From Larimichthys crocea (taxonomy: Eukaryota; Chordata; Actinopteri; Sciaenidae), in assembly GCF_000972845.2 (NCBI RefSeq), contig NC_040019.1, forward strand, positions 8,539,774 through 8,603,773: a stretch of DNA of 64,000 bases. Direction: 5' to 3'. Shown piece by piece: positions 42,316 to 55,539 of the stretch (the first letter of the stretch is position 1; every line of letters begins with the position of its first letter). Below the pieces are notes generated by a model that ran no database searches, had not been told where the DNA came from, and saw nothing but the letters and a program-made list of their open reading frames with translations. Both the position numbers and the translations under genes were made by a program.

Positions 42316-45172
42316 AGATGGATCTCTACCTTCATTAATGCAGGCCCACGGCAAGCGCATGTCTCCACATGTTAGCATGGGATGCAAACATCTGGCTTAT
42401 TTTGAATGTTGTCGGTCCCCTCTCCTCCCTTAAACCTTCGCCCTGCTCTTTTCCCGTGTGCTAAAAGGGGGAGCAACTCACATTTTGTCTTTCTAGAGTG
42501 GAGGAAGTGGTGCTGCTGTTGTTGTGGCGAGGGACTTCAAAGAGGTTGGGACGTCAGTCATGAGCAAGCAGAGGGCAGAACCTGGTCAATGGCAGGGATT
42601 TATCGTCTAATAGCCCCTCTGGGGGAACTTTAGGTCTAATTTCAGAGGTGCTGAAAGTAGGATTTTATGGAGTATGCCATGTCTTTTTGTTTCACATGTG
42701 TTTTTTTTTTCATAACACAGAGGATAATTGCAATCATAATGGGCAAGTGAAAAGCTGTTTTTTGTTTTATTTTTTTTCAGTTTTGAACAGATTTAGGGAG
42801 ATGTTGAAAAAATGCAATCACAACTTTGAGCATTAGTTGATATTCAGGTAGTCACATGCTATATCTTTACTAGTGTAAATTCATCACATATTCCTTATCT
42901 AACCTGAAGATGACGTCATCCGGGGATAGCCTATCACCTAACCCAGCCGACAGTAACTCCAGTTCACTTTAATATTGATGTTTCCCTCTCCTTGTCTCTC
43001 CATCAGCAATATATTTAATGGTCACATTCTGTGCTTATTCAGCACAAGAAAAACGAGAGCAAGGTAAACATGCCAACTTGAGAGCACAAGACATTAGTCT
43101 TGTAGCTTGAAATAACTGGATTGCATTTAATGAGACGTATGTAAGTTGAGAGGGCAGACATTTGTTTTGTTCCTGACCGCATGTGCCGAATTAACTGACA
43201 AACAGTGAACTTCTCAGACTTTGGGACTGCATAGTGTTCCAACAGCCATCAATACATGCTCATGATCTGCAGTCGTTGTCAGTCAGGAGGTCATTTAGAA
43301 GAAATGCACATTTAATGGCTTGATCCATTGTGATTGGAGTGGTTAATTGATGATCTGGTTGTAAATTTTCTGTCTCATGGCTGTCACTATCTCTCCTCCC
43401 CTTCTTTCTTCCTTCTCCCTGTTTATCCTTCTTTGTCTCTTCACTTTAACTCTTCGCTCCTCCAGTTCTGTGATTCTCTCACGGCCTTTTTTTATCCTTT
43501 TTTGTTCTTATTGTTTGAAAAGTTGAATGCAATGACTCTCGTCAAATATTCACAGTTGAAATCCATCTAATTGTCCAGTTTAAATTCATCTCATAAAATT
43601 ATTCACAGTTATGCAGTGGAAACTGTTTGTGTTGGCTGCCAACCAACACCAAGCTCTGAGCATGCCAGATATGGCAGTTGAAGGGATGGCGGGGTGCTGC
43701 CGCTGGTGCAGATGTGCCGCCTAATTGCAGATCCCACCATGCGGAAACTATTCTTCTCAGCCGTTTCAAAGCATCTGCAATAGGTGTCACTGCAAGGTTA
43801 AACCAACTTCAAAATGCAAGTCCTGTTTCCATTCCTCACTGCTGAATTGATCGTGTAGTGTTGCGTGCTCTCAGAAAAGAACAGGATTTAAGGTATTGAA
43901 AGAAGGAGATTCGCAACCCCGGTCATGGCTCACATTAGTTTGCAAGCGTCTGCTGGTTGTGCACAGTATGCCTTTGACATGAAACACAGGGAAAGAATGT
44001 GCAAAACACCATGAACGCAGTCAGATTTTTAAGTATTTCAAACACTTCAACCAGTAATTTAGGTTGAAGTGTATTGCCTGAAAACTTATAATAGTTTTTG
44101 AAATTACTGTAAGATGCTGGCGCACGCTCTCAAAATTGCCCCCTTGATTTTACGGTTAACTGTAACTATTGGCAGAGAACTGAAAACAGAGCTGATTACT
44201 TTATCTTGTGCTGAATTGGAGGCTTTCTGGGAAGGTATTGATTTAGTCAATTGCAGTAGTTAATGGTGACTGTAGATGCTAATTGAAACCTAGAAAAGAA
44301 AGTATAAGGTTTCATATTCCTGTAGCAATAACAATTTAAACTAAACAGAAGGAAGTTATTAATCAATCAGTGTAGCCCGTAACACAAATATTTAATGTAA
44401 CGACTGCTGTGAGAGTTGTGAGATTGACTGCCAACTGAAGCAAAATAGCAGTTCATCAGCACATCTAGGATTTTCTTAAAAACACACTAAACAGCAGTTG
44501 AATGCTGAAGTCCAGACGAGTTGACTGCACAGAGACACTTAAGATATAACTGGTGGACAGCTGAGTAAAGAACACAGAGCTCTTATCATCACACAGACGT
44601 GATAGATCAAAGGTTGAAAACATAACGTCAGAGGTTCTGGCATAGAAAGGCATCTGTTTCTGAATCTGAATTTTTTTTTGTACCTTTTTTAAAAACTTCA
44701 CAAATCTGTAATTTATTTGAAACTTCAATCTTATAAAGGTAACACTCTACACTTGAATGTGTATATTGCTATTTCTGGAACAGAAAGAAAGCTGCAGAGT
44801 AAGTTAGGGCAACCTTTTTAGTTTCAAAAGCTGCCCATAATTACGTCTAATGGGCCGTAAGAATGTGTGTTTTCTGCTGTACATTCTGGAGCAGTTGTGA
44901 CTTTATCAACTTTTGCTCTGCTGCTGAACTTCTTTCTTACACGTGATTGTCCTGTTTGAGCTTGTATATGTTTTTTTTCCAAGAATATTTGTATATCTAT
45001 TCGGGATGAATATTTTCAAATATTTAGTTAAAAATAATTTGAAACTATATATAAACTAAATCAAGCTCACTGTGCACAAAATGTGGAAAGTCCATTTCTA
45101 GGAAGCCGAGAAAGAGACATTGAAAGAAAGATGCTATATATTTGTGTATGTGTATGGGTATATTTGTACGCT

Positions 45173-45196
45173 TGTGTGTGTGTGTGTGTGTGTGTG
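45173..45196. repeat. (TG)12 microsatellite
   Basis: Pure TG, continuing as alternating GCGC to 45199. Confidence 0.95.
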
Positions 45197-45490
45197 CGCA
45201 GCCATGTCTGGCCAGCCATGGCCACATCTGTTTGTCATGTTAGCACTTAAGCGCCTGCAGGAGCCACGATACTAAGTGGAGACAGAGTCCTCTCTCCCAC
45301 TCTCTCCATCCTCCCTTTCTCCTAATTACATTTGTTCATTAATCCATTTTATGCCCACTTCTCTTTCTTGTTTATGTTCTTGCTCCAGTGGGCTTTTGCC
45401 TCCTCGGACCAGCAGACAGTGACCTTTAAGGAGATGCCAAAAGACTCTGTAAGACAATGTTACCCCTTCACCATTTCACCATGCACACGT

Positions 45491-45515
45491 ACACACACAC
45501 ACACACACACACACA
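45491..45515. repeat. (AC)12 microsatellite
   Basis: Pure AC repeat, complementary to the TG tract 295 bases upstream. Confidence 0.95.
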
Positions 45516-48500
45516 TACACCCAGTCACATCTTGGCCCCTCAGTATCCCCTCAGGCCATCTCCTTCAGAGAGGCTAATGGAGTTAGCCTAATGTCTGCAC
45601 AGCGCCAGCCATAAAACTGATTTGAGGCTAAAGGCTTGGTGCCGAGACCACCACTCTGCCTACAAAAAAGAGAGATGTGAGTGAGATGTTAAAAGAGAGC
45701 GAGTGTATCTTTAGAGGAAAAGAGGTTGGGGTGGCGGTGGTGGTGTGGGGAAGGCTGGCGTAACTAAGGCAACTGCAGACAATCTAATTGGTATTGACAT
45801 CCTTGTCTCGGAGGAAATTTGACATCTAAGGGCAAATCATTCTATTTAGTCGCCTGAATAGTCTCCAAGGCGGGGCCTGAGGAGCACAATCACGCTGTAG
45901 CGTTGTTCTGGTCCTCATGTCTGGGCCAGCTCTGCCATGCAGCAATCGATCCTAATCTGATCGGGGGAGGGGAGGAGGATAAGCGGTATGGAGAGAAAAA
46001 AATGACAATAAAATCAAAAGCTCTGTTGGGGTAATATTTAACAAGCGGGAGTACAATTGGGCTCTGCTGGGGCGGCAGCCTGTAATGCACTTGTGCTTCT
46101 GTAGCATGGTTAATGTAAAGAAAAACCCGGGAGTAATGGCTCTTCAGCCAAGGTGGCCAGGCTTCAAAGAAATCTGCTTGCTTTAGCTAAAAGACTGCCA
46201 GGCCGGGCCGCCAAAGACCTTCATTCTGTTAGAGCATCAAATATGGCCCCCGCTCAGGACACACAGACACCCTGATTTTATTATCCTCACTCCCCTGAGA
46301 AACTCATCTCATCCCTCTTTTTGTTTGTGTGACTGACCATCAATGTGAAAGAGTGAAGTGGTGCTGTCCATCAAAAGGCACACGCTGCCTTTTCTTGGGT
46401 CAAAGAGAGGAGTAAAGGGTATCTGTGGTGTCTCCACACTCTGACAGTTGTGACAGTGGCGGCTGAGGTTACATTTTTCATTAACTGGATGCATCGGTTT
46501 TACGAGACAAGTTATATTATAGCTGTAAGAATGCTTAGTTTGTGATAACGAACTTTTTATTTTGAGTTATCATTTGTTCTTTCATCTGTCAGCATCCCTA
46601 AAAACAGCTTTTTAGAAAATGACGTTCATGCAATAAACTTGTCAGAATGGTGTACAAGATGAAAGTATTTAAAATTCAGACTTGTCTTTATAGACATTCT
46701 TATGGCATCTGTTTTATGAAGTCCATTTCCCCCCAAAATCCAGCCATCCTATAATGTCTAGAATCCTACTTAAATCTCATTTTGGATGCTTTTCCACTAA
46801 CCATCACACGTGTGTGACCGCCAGCGTACTATGCATCTGGAAAACCCATCATGTGTGCAGCATCAACACAGATTAAAACAGGCTCATATATCCAGGTAAT
46901 GCATTGTTCTCATCATCTTCTCATTGCTCAAGTGGGTATAGTTTGCTCAGACATTTACCTGAACTAGTCAGGAGAAAGGTTGTTAAATGTCATCCACATC
47001 AAGCTGAAGGTTTCAGTGAAGGCTGGTATAGACGATCCAGTAAGTATTAAAGCTTAGCAAGGGACAAATATTTATGGATTTAAATAGTCTAGGTTGAACA
47101 GCTGCAAGGACTTATTCTAAAGAAAAATAAATGTACATTTATAACTCTTTTCTAAAGATTAGAGGATTATTCAAGAGCATTAACTGTAGACAGTCATGAT
47201 CGACAATGATGGAAACAGTTTGGTATGTTTTACCACAGATATTATGCAAAATATCGTTTGACATGCAGTATAGTCCTACTGGATAAAATAAAAGGTGATA
47301 AACTGCTGAATTTCCCATTAACAAAAAGACAAACACACATTTGTGCTACTGTAATAAACATTTTTTGGACACAGCAGTGAGTAATATGAATAAAAATTGA
47401 ATTGTTTGACTGTAATTTAGTGAATCAGGTGGACATTAAGTCAGTTTTATCAGGAGAATCCCTGTTGTGTTCCTCTGCGTCTCCTAGTAATATCGCTCTG
47501 CTACACTCAGTTTGCCTAAGTTTGAAATCTATTTAGATTGGCCATGTCGTGTGTGTACTCTGATATCTTATCTATGTGAGGACTAAATATCTTTACACTG
47601 ATAAGATGGATAAAGACATCATCTAGCAGACTTTTTTGTTTCATTTTTGGGGGTTCTTACATTAACAAAGTTATATTTGAATTAGGTTTAAGGTTACTGG
47701 GTTTAAATTTAGTATTTGGTGTAGTATTAAGTTTAGGAATTAGAATTAGGGTCAGGTTAATGAGTAAATTTAAGTTACAAGGTTAGGTTTAAGTGGTTAG
47801 GATAAGGACTAATTTCACAGTTTTGTGGCTAATGAAGTACAAGTTGACTGATGATTTAATTTGGTCCACATAATGTAGACTGTCTGCACAAAAAAATTGA
47901 ATAAATTGTTCTACTTACTTACTCAAGGCACTCTTAAGAAAGTGTGCGTATAGACACATGTTTGTGTGTGTCATCTTTGAGACGGAGAGTGAGTGTCTGT
48001 GTAAGTATGTGATGAGGGTGTATTGAGCTGATGGCTGCAGATATCAGTCCCAGATACTCAAGTCATAAAAGTGTGTTGTCTCAGAGCCCCGTGGCTGTGC
48101 AGGCCCTGGTGCCTGATGTTATCAGAGTGAAACAGTGGCCACTCTATCAGGACAGAAGAGTACAGAGGCATTCCTGTATAGCTGGAGCTGGTGTCAGGCC
48201 TGTAGCTGTGACTGGGGGCTGGGATAGAGGCTGAGCGTGCTGCAGGAGTGTAGTTAGACAGTTAGGGAGTGGTGTGGGAGGTTGCCACATTACAGGACAG
48301 GCTGTTGGATTATTTACAGCAGGGTGTTGTTAGAGCTTTGTTGTGCTGGCTTGTCAGTAGCTTAACTGGACTAACGGGGGCAACACAAGAAAACCGAGAA
48401 ATCCAAATGAAGTTTTGTATTTCAGTATAGCCTCATAAATCTCCAGGACTGAAACAAAGGCACCACTCCTTACTTACTTTAGCATCAATTATTGACATTG

Positions 48501-51108
48501 ATATTTAGTTAGATTTAGGCAACACCTCCAGGAGGCTTAAGTGTATTCATTTTATTCTCACTTTATAAGAGAGGTTTATGTTTTTATGGATAATTTTTAA
48601 GGTGCATTTGTGTTTTACAAATACAACAAAAGTGATATCAACCTTCCACAATCTCTATAAACAAAAATATGCTTATGAATGTAGAATTTGTAGGCAAGGA
48701 ATAAGACTTTGGCACTGGAAGTGAAGTGAACACTGACGTGTTATTTTTATTGACCAATCTAGTCTGAGCAGGTTTTAGTTGCAACAGTGTGTGTCGAGAG
48801 CAAACGAGGCAGAAGACGTTGCAGTTGAAAACCATTGACTTTATTCTCACGAGGATTTAGAATTTTATTTTTTATTTTTTCTTAAAGCTGTTTGCATTAA
48901 TATCCAGATATCTTTGCATAGAGATTAGCAGAATTGTGTCTTTCTCGTCAGTCCAGTGTATCAAGTTGCTGATTGGGCTGCAAAGGACATGGACTGGCCC
49001 AGATATTCTTTTTCCATTTTCTGGATATCTACTGGCTACACTGGAAGCCCAGAAACGTAGTGTGTGCTGTGGTGGAAGACAGTTACTGATGATTTACTTA
49101 AGAAAACCTACCACAGTATGAAAATACTGTGTAAGTAAAAGTCCCTTTCAGAGTGTTTATTGTTGGATTATAATAACGGATGCATCAACATGTGGCGGCT
49201 GGTTGTAGTAAGCTAATACTAACAACTTTCTTTTAACTTGTTAGATTAATATATACTAAATTATCTTAGTAACTTTTCCATTAAACCTCATTCAAACCAA
49301 ATCCTGCACTTGAATGGGGGAACTGCGTTATGGCTGCCAGGGTGTCAGGGGAAAAAAAGCAGCAACCTTCATTGGAGAAGTTGAGCCAGATTCAACTTTT
49401 GAAACATTACCTGACGTCACGTCTGTGGCCAATCCAATGATCAGACCAGTCAAACCGCTCCTAGGTGGAGTTCACACTGACTAGACAATGATATTCTACG
49501 TGGTCAAGTGACATAGACAATGTATGAGAGTAAGGGAACGCAGGTATCGAGAAAGACGGAGAATCAATCAGAAGTTATTTTCTGATTGTTTCATAGCAGT
49601 TCCATTCATCACAAATAAACACACATGGACCACAGCACAACACTGTGGTGAGGAGAAATATTTAGAGAGACAAATGGCGAGACCAAGAATGAAGGCAACT
49701 TGACAGGTTATGTCTTCATCACCCCCTTTCCATCATGTCCTCACTCATTCCCCCTGCCTCTCTGATCTCTGACCAGTAGCACCTCACAGGCCTGCGTCGC
49801 CTTAGTGCAGAAGTCAAAGGTCTCATGACAGAGACAGCATATCGTCGCAGGGGGGTATCAGCACCTTCAGGGCCTCCGTATGCGAGCAATTGTCTCTGGC
49901 CTGGATTAGTTTTTGTATCCAGTTACAGACTTTTATTCCCGTGGAGTCAAGTTCAGCATGGCACTGAGGGCTAGCAGTGCTGCTGAGAGCCAAGTGATTT
50001 ATGTATTGCTGAGTGAGAGCAGCAGGTTCAAGTCAGAGGTCTCCGGGCAGGGTAGCGTGCCATTTATGTTTGTGTGTGTTTTTGTGCGTAAGAGAGAGTG
50101 CGTATGAGTCACCGTCGCTCTCTGCAAACACAAATGTGTGTCTGAAAAGCTGCAAGAGAGCCAACTCAAAGCTCCCGGCAGGGTGCCTTGGTCTATTTGG
50201 CTTGGAGAGGCTCCATTAGTTTGACTGCGAGCATGCCTGGAAGAGTTTTCATGCTGTAAAAGTAATGACAGACTCTGAGAGGCGGAGTCGTGTGTTTTAT
50301 AAGCTTTGCTGATTGGTTGAAGAGAGATGAGTTTTGATGATAGACTAACTTTAAGATATTTTGGATATTTTTTCTTGTAGTTTTTAAAGCAACCAGTCAG
50401 CCAAATTTTCTACAACATCAATCATTTGGGTTTGGCTATCATGTGACATACTTAAGCAAAATGTGGAAGAATGCCATGCATGCACTCCAAGACTGTGATT
50501 TAATTACTTAGACACACAAATGAGGTCACTTCCTCTTGCTAAGGTCCCTGCCTTTTTTTAAAAACCTGGATCATGGTCTATTTCCAACAGCAACAACCTG
50601 GCCTAATTAGGCGGTAGTGCAGTATTGAAAAGTTTGCTCACTATGTGATGACCTTGGTAAAGTTCATTTCTTTTAAATTCAAGTTCTGTGATGCTAGATC
50701 AGATTAAATTTTTCTGACCTGTTTGTCAAATGGATGACATGCGATCAAAAATCAAGTACTTTTCCTTCCTTCTGTGTGTTCCTCCTTTTTCCCAACTTTA
50801 AATAAGCAAAAAGTTAAATAGTTAAAACAAAAAATGGAGACCAAGCTGTTACAATTGAACCAAGAATCAATTAAGGCATGCTTAACACGCCCTGGTCTTA
50901 TGCACCCTATATCCACCCCTATCCATATCCATATTCCTTTGAAATATGATGTCCCAAAGATGGAGCCATATTTATTCTCGATGGTGCGTTTTGGATCCCT
51001 GAGATATTTTAAAATGGGGCATCTGTCCTGTGGCCTGGTCAGCCATCTGGATATGACGGGACAGGGAGAAGATGTTAATGCACTTCATGATGAGAAAGGA
51101 GGATGACA

Positions 51109-51135
51109 CCTTTGACCTTCCCTAGCCTTTGACCT
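51109..51135 (+). promoter_or_regulatory. Two CCTTTGACCT repeats
   Basis: The decamer CCTTTGACCT occurs at 51109-51118 and 51126-51135. Each contains a nuclear-receptor half-site (TGACCT, AGGTCA on the other strand) and a TCF/LEF-like CTTTGA core. Binding is inferred. Confidence 0.4.
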
Positions 51136-52077
51136 CTGCAGCCGATATGGAGCCACTGATGCTATGGGTTTCCTATATCTAGCATATGCTGGCCAGTCCG
51201 ATATGTTAAAAGAAATTCCTCATTTGCCACACACTGTTTATATAGCTGCTCCCCCATGTTGTAAACAGCCAGGCTGTAAGAAAATAGATATTTACTTCAC
51301 AGGCTTTCTATTTGATTAGAAAGGAAAAAATTGACATGCATATTGAATATGTTGCCATGCTTATTGCCACAAATGCTAATGGAGAATGACTTGTTTATAC
51401 CTGAACAGTGCATACAACGTAGGGGTTGATATTTCGTTGTGTAGTGTAGTACCTTCTATAATCATTCCCTTACATGTGTATGGATACATGCGCACCAAGC
51501 AGAGCTTGGGTGTACACATTTTGCCAACCCAACAGAGTTTCAGTTACATATCACAGAAGCTCAGGTCCACTGCTATGTAAAAAGATATGACCCTAAATCA
51601 CTGCTGCATTTCCAGGAACTACCACTAGAGTGACAGGGAGGAAAAAGGCTCCAGTATACCTACATGTTTTTCCCCCTTGTGTGATGGCTGTGGCTCCTTG
51701 AGTAGCAGTTTCTCAGTACATTGACATTTATATAGTGTTTCCCTTGGGGTGCAGCCAGGGAGCCCAAGGTGGCTGTAGTCCAGGGGTGGTGGCTGGAAGG
51801 AGTATTAAGGTGGGGGGGTTCGATCCCTTTACGTGTGAAGCCATGGTAACTGAGCCCTTGTCAATAGATGCCTATGGGCAATGACAGGTCGCTTTTCCAC
51901 ACTGAGATTTAATTAGAAATTAGAGTGCAAGTCACTTCTGACCTCCAGTCCTGCACCACTAGGAACTCTAAGCATATTTGTGAACTGGGACCACCAGTCC
52001 CCATCTAACATAAAATAATAATGCTCCAATGAAACTGTTGGAGCTGATGTGGTGAGATAATCCATGAGATTATCAAG

Positions 52078-52095
52078 GATGATGATGATGATGAT
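52078..52095. repeat. (GAT)n short triplet repeat
   Basis: Six GAT units in AT-rich sequence. Confidence 0.85.
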
Positions 52096-52465
52096 ATTAT
52101 TAACGTTTTCAGTGATTTCAGTGATTATATAACTTTCATGAGTTATACAATAAGATTAAAGCAAGGTCACAAGACAACTGAATTTGGTGAATTTTTTGTT
52201 CTCACTTGTGCAGGTTATGACATAAAACATTTTTTTTTTACTATTAGACACAAAACAGCAATTAGTTGACTTTGGCTGAAGTCTTTGGGGAAGGCAGGTG
52301 AAGCCTGTGATTTGTGTTTTCATTTAATTCAGATATTTAGATAGAGATGAAAAGGTAGCTGTCAATCAACAACAGTAGTACCTCCTCTTCCTGCACATAT
52401 AGAACTGATAGCTGGCTGTCCAGGGTGCATTTCCAGTCATCTGGCCAGTCCTGTGTGCTAAACAT

Positions 52466-52512
52466 TGACCTTGTGACCTCTGCTCATGACCCTTGACCTG
52501 TGATGTTGACCC
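52466..52512 (+). promoter_or_regulatory. Cluster of five nuclear-receptor half-sites (DR2 + DR1)
   Basis: Same-orientation half-sites TGACCT (52466), TGACCT (52474), TGACCC (52487), TGACCT (52494) and TGACCC (52507). The first pair has a two-base spacer (DR2). The third and fourth have a one-base spacer (DR1, AGGTCAAGGGTCA on the minus strand). DR2 and DR1 are known binding arrangements for RAR/RXR, HNF4 and COUP-TF receptors. Function as an enhancer is inferred. Confidence 0.5.
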
Positions 52513-55500
52513 CTTGTCCAGGGGGATGGGTCTCTTGTATATCTCAACTGGCCGTCTCCATTGACTACCTGCCAGGCACCTGCTCTGAGAAATGAAGCCA
52601 AGGCGAATGCCTCTCTTGGGAGCCTTTTGGGCTCAGCAGACAACAAGGCCTGGCCTCAGCCCTGCATTTGAATAGGCTTTGAGTGGCCCTGGTAAACCAA
52701 TCTCCCTAATTATCTATTGAAAGAACATTCTTTTTCCTTGCCCAGTCATTACCTTGATTTCAATTGCTGAAAAGTAACATGGAGGAGCTAAAAAGAAAAG
52801 AGAGGGGAGGGAGAGGATGTGGAAAAACATACATGCCTTACATGTGCATGCACACACACACTTAGGAGACATAGAAACACAAAAGATCTTGTGTCTTCAT
52901 GATTTCATTTATGTTAATTGTAGGTCAGAGGGAGCAGATTTGGGATATAAATCTATGATACGGGTGCAGGTCAAGGAAATGAATAGAGATTAAACATGAA
53001 TAAATGGCATTTAGCTGCATCTTGCTGCAACAATAACTGCTGTCATGGCAGGTTGCTCGCAGGTCATTACTGCATGTCAAACTCCAATAATTTCAGTTAT
53101 TCAGCACTATTCTCTTTTTCAGAAGCGGAGCATTTAGCCCGCCAGACTTTGTTTACTTGACCAGATTTGGTCATTTTCTTGGTTTATGTGCTTCTAAATA
53201 TGTTTCTACATGTGTAAATTCTACATGTGTAAATATGCTACGTAGTTAATTAGTTTTGCTTTTGTCGGGGTGTTCTCTTTGCTTTTTCTGTGTCTGGCTT
53301 CCATAGCTCGAAGTGCTCTGTGTAAATTGACGCGGGCGCCTTGCGGCGTCCGTCAAAAATAGAAGAGCCACGTATTTCACGTGGAGCTGAGCGAAGACCT
53401 GTTTCTGGGACACTTCTGAACCGGACTGCAGCAGAGCCGGTGGGGTTTGATACATTGACTAGAATGGTTGCATATCACTGCGGCGACTGCGGCACACACG
53501 CAAGACTGCGCGTACGCATTCGGTGGAATTTGGGGGTTAGTCCCATAATCCCCCTAATTTATGCTTTATTTAGCTGTTTGTTTCTGTTCTTTGTACATTT
53601 TGCAGAAAAAAACATGTTTTGCCTGCTTATATTGTGCTATCCTTTTGTCAATGCAATACATCAACTGATGAAATTGATCATCATCCAAATCGCAGCAGAA
53701 TGCAAAAACAAACAAACCACTCAAAACCATTTCACTATTTTGTGTAGAGTTTTTAAGGGATAGATTTTGCATCTGTGCATCGGTTACCATAGTTAAAGCT
53801 ATCTACATGCTGTACTGCTGGGTCAAGAGCATGGAGATAGTCCTTCAAGAGTTGGCTCTCGGGGCTCTAGGGTTGTTCTCAGAAAGCACTCAGGGCTCGC
53901 ATGCAGTCACCATGTAGTGGGGGAGATAAGAGAGGACAGAGTTACCCTTTGAAACTAAATATAGGTCATGACAGGCAGCATTCAGGTTGTGTTTCATGCC
54001 CATAACATCTCTGTTTTGTGCCTATTATTCTTCTAGTGTTGTGTGAGTAATTTGGTACATGACTCTATGTTGGTTGAAGGGTTTTAACATCTGCTATTGA
54101 AAACAAAAAAGATAAAGGGGTACGACAACACAGGATAGATTAGATCGTATGGCTCTACATAGAGCTCGCCAGGAATAGATAGCATGGATATTTGCGCTGC
54201 AGAAGCCTCCATCTTGGTCATTTAATCTATCACTGAGTTCCAAAATCTAAATTTTCTGTGCCGACCAAACTCTCTTACATTGGAATGAGATTATTCTATG
54301 CTTTTTCCAGTGAATTATTGAATGTAATTCAAACTAATAAATCAAATTCAGAGAGATCAAAACTAATCCCTGAAACGGTATAAAGAAAGTACACAAGCTT
54401 TAACTAAATCTTGAAATAAGCTGATTTGTTGTGGACTTAAATTAGGTTACCAAAACTAACTTGCTTACTTTTTCAACACTGTAAAGGAGACTCAATGGGA
54501 TGTTGAGATAAGGTTTTTTTTTTTGGCAATTATGTGTCTGTTAAGTGCGGCTGTAGTCTACAATCTTCAGACATCCCCTCATAAAAACCTGCTATATTGC
54601 AGTCTTTGAACTTCCCTGAATGTCTGTCTATCTTAAGTTCTTTAATCTCCACCAGTCTGTCTGCTACAGCAGCAGCACCTCCAAATCTCCCCCCAGTTTT
54701 GGACACTGACTGGAGCCTCAACTGTCCACACTCTGTGATCTCAGAGCACACACACCTACGCACACATCTGCTCAACTTTTGTGACCTCTTCTTGATAAAA
54801 CTAAAGTGGCCTGTTCTTGTAATTTTCCTTTGTGTATGTGATTGACGCAGTCAGTGAAACATATTAAAATAATTATCACGTTACTACCACCGATTATCAC
54901 TATAACAGATTAATGACGCACAGATGAAACACTTTTTCTCCACCCCTTCATACACTCTTGGCTTTCAATCATCATATCATAAAAAAACAGGTGTGCCTTT
55001 GTCATGGTTGTCATCCACAGCTGAGAACAACAGTAACACAAGTGTAACCTGTATGACACAGGTAAAACAGAAGCAATGAGCACATGATGTACTGTTTCTT
55101 TCTAGATTGCTTCTTTGATTTTTATTATACAAGTCTTGTGAGTCATATAATAAAACAAACACAGCACATGTCCATTGTTTCATTCAGTATTCTCACAATC
55201 CTTAAAAGGATGTATTCATTCTAGTCAGTTATATGCGATGTACACATTTCTTCTGATTTCCATATACAAACATCCTTAGTATTTTAACTGTTTTTTCCCA
55301 TATGCAACTGGTTGAACCCTGCTGTTCACATTTACATATACCAAACTTGAGAACTTATGTAATATTACAAGCCATTGAAATATATAAAAATGCTTATGTT
55401 TAAGCAGAAAACAGACTAAGGTATCCATAACAACCAAAATTCAATTCACCACCTTCAGTAATTATTTTTTAATAAACAATTAATCAGAAACGCCTCAGTA

Positions 55501-55539
55501 AACAAATATCTGTGTAACACAGTGTTGAAGAGTAATATT
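52513..55539. other. Gene desert, distal part A
   Basis: No gene supported. The 52513-52780 stretch continues from the receptor-site cluster with complex composition. A 15-16-bp tandem repeat (TTCTACATGTGTAAA) sits at about 53202-53234. A GC-rich block at 53320-53540 contrasts with its surroundings. The remainder is AT-rich. Confidence 0.6.
53320..53540. mobile_element. GC-rich block, possible non-autonomous repeat
   Basis: CpG-rich sequence (GCGGGCGCC, GCGGCGTCCG, CTGCGGCGACTGCGGC, GCGCGTACGC) within AT-rich DNA. It contains a short palindrome, CCACGT-ATTTC-ACGTGG. It resembles the texture of teleost dispersed repeats, but I cannot name a family or define terminal repeats. An isolated CpG-rich enhancer is the alternative. 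Confidence 0.3.

Larger units (their letters stand above)
38483..51108. other. Gene desert, middle part B
   Basis: No gene supported. Features noted are C-rich tracts (39506-39536, 42292-42315), a purine-rich strand-asymmetric stretch (39893-40030) and an AT- and TAAT-rich block (about 41510-41600). A compositionally complex block at about 45720-46260 could be a conserved non-coding element. There are also opposed TG and CA repeats (45173-45196, 45491-45515). Open reading frames here are short and unrelated to any family I know. Confidence 0.6.

Noticed and set aside
47680..47815. Degenerate TTAGGTTTAAGG-like series recalling telomere repeats
   Set aside because: Irregular spacing and many mismatches. 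More likely AT-rich drift or a decayed minisatellite.
51740..51845. tRNA-like GGTTCGATCC with G-rich upstream sequence
   Set aside because: Resembles a T-arm, but I cannot find a matching A box, anticodon arm or acceptor stem. At most a decayed tRNA-derived SINE.
53341..53763. 140-codon plus-strand frame
   Set aside because: Starts in the CpG-rich block and runs into a low-complexity hydrophobic AT-rich part. It looks like an inserted repeat plus flank, not a gene.
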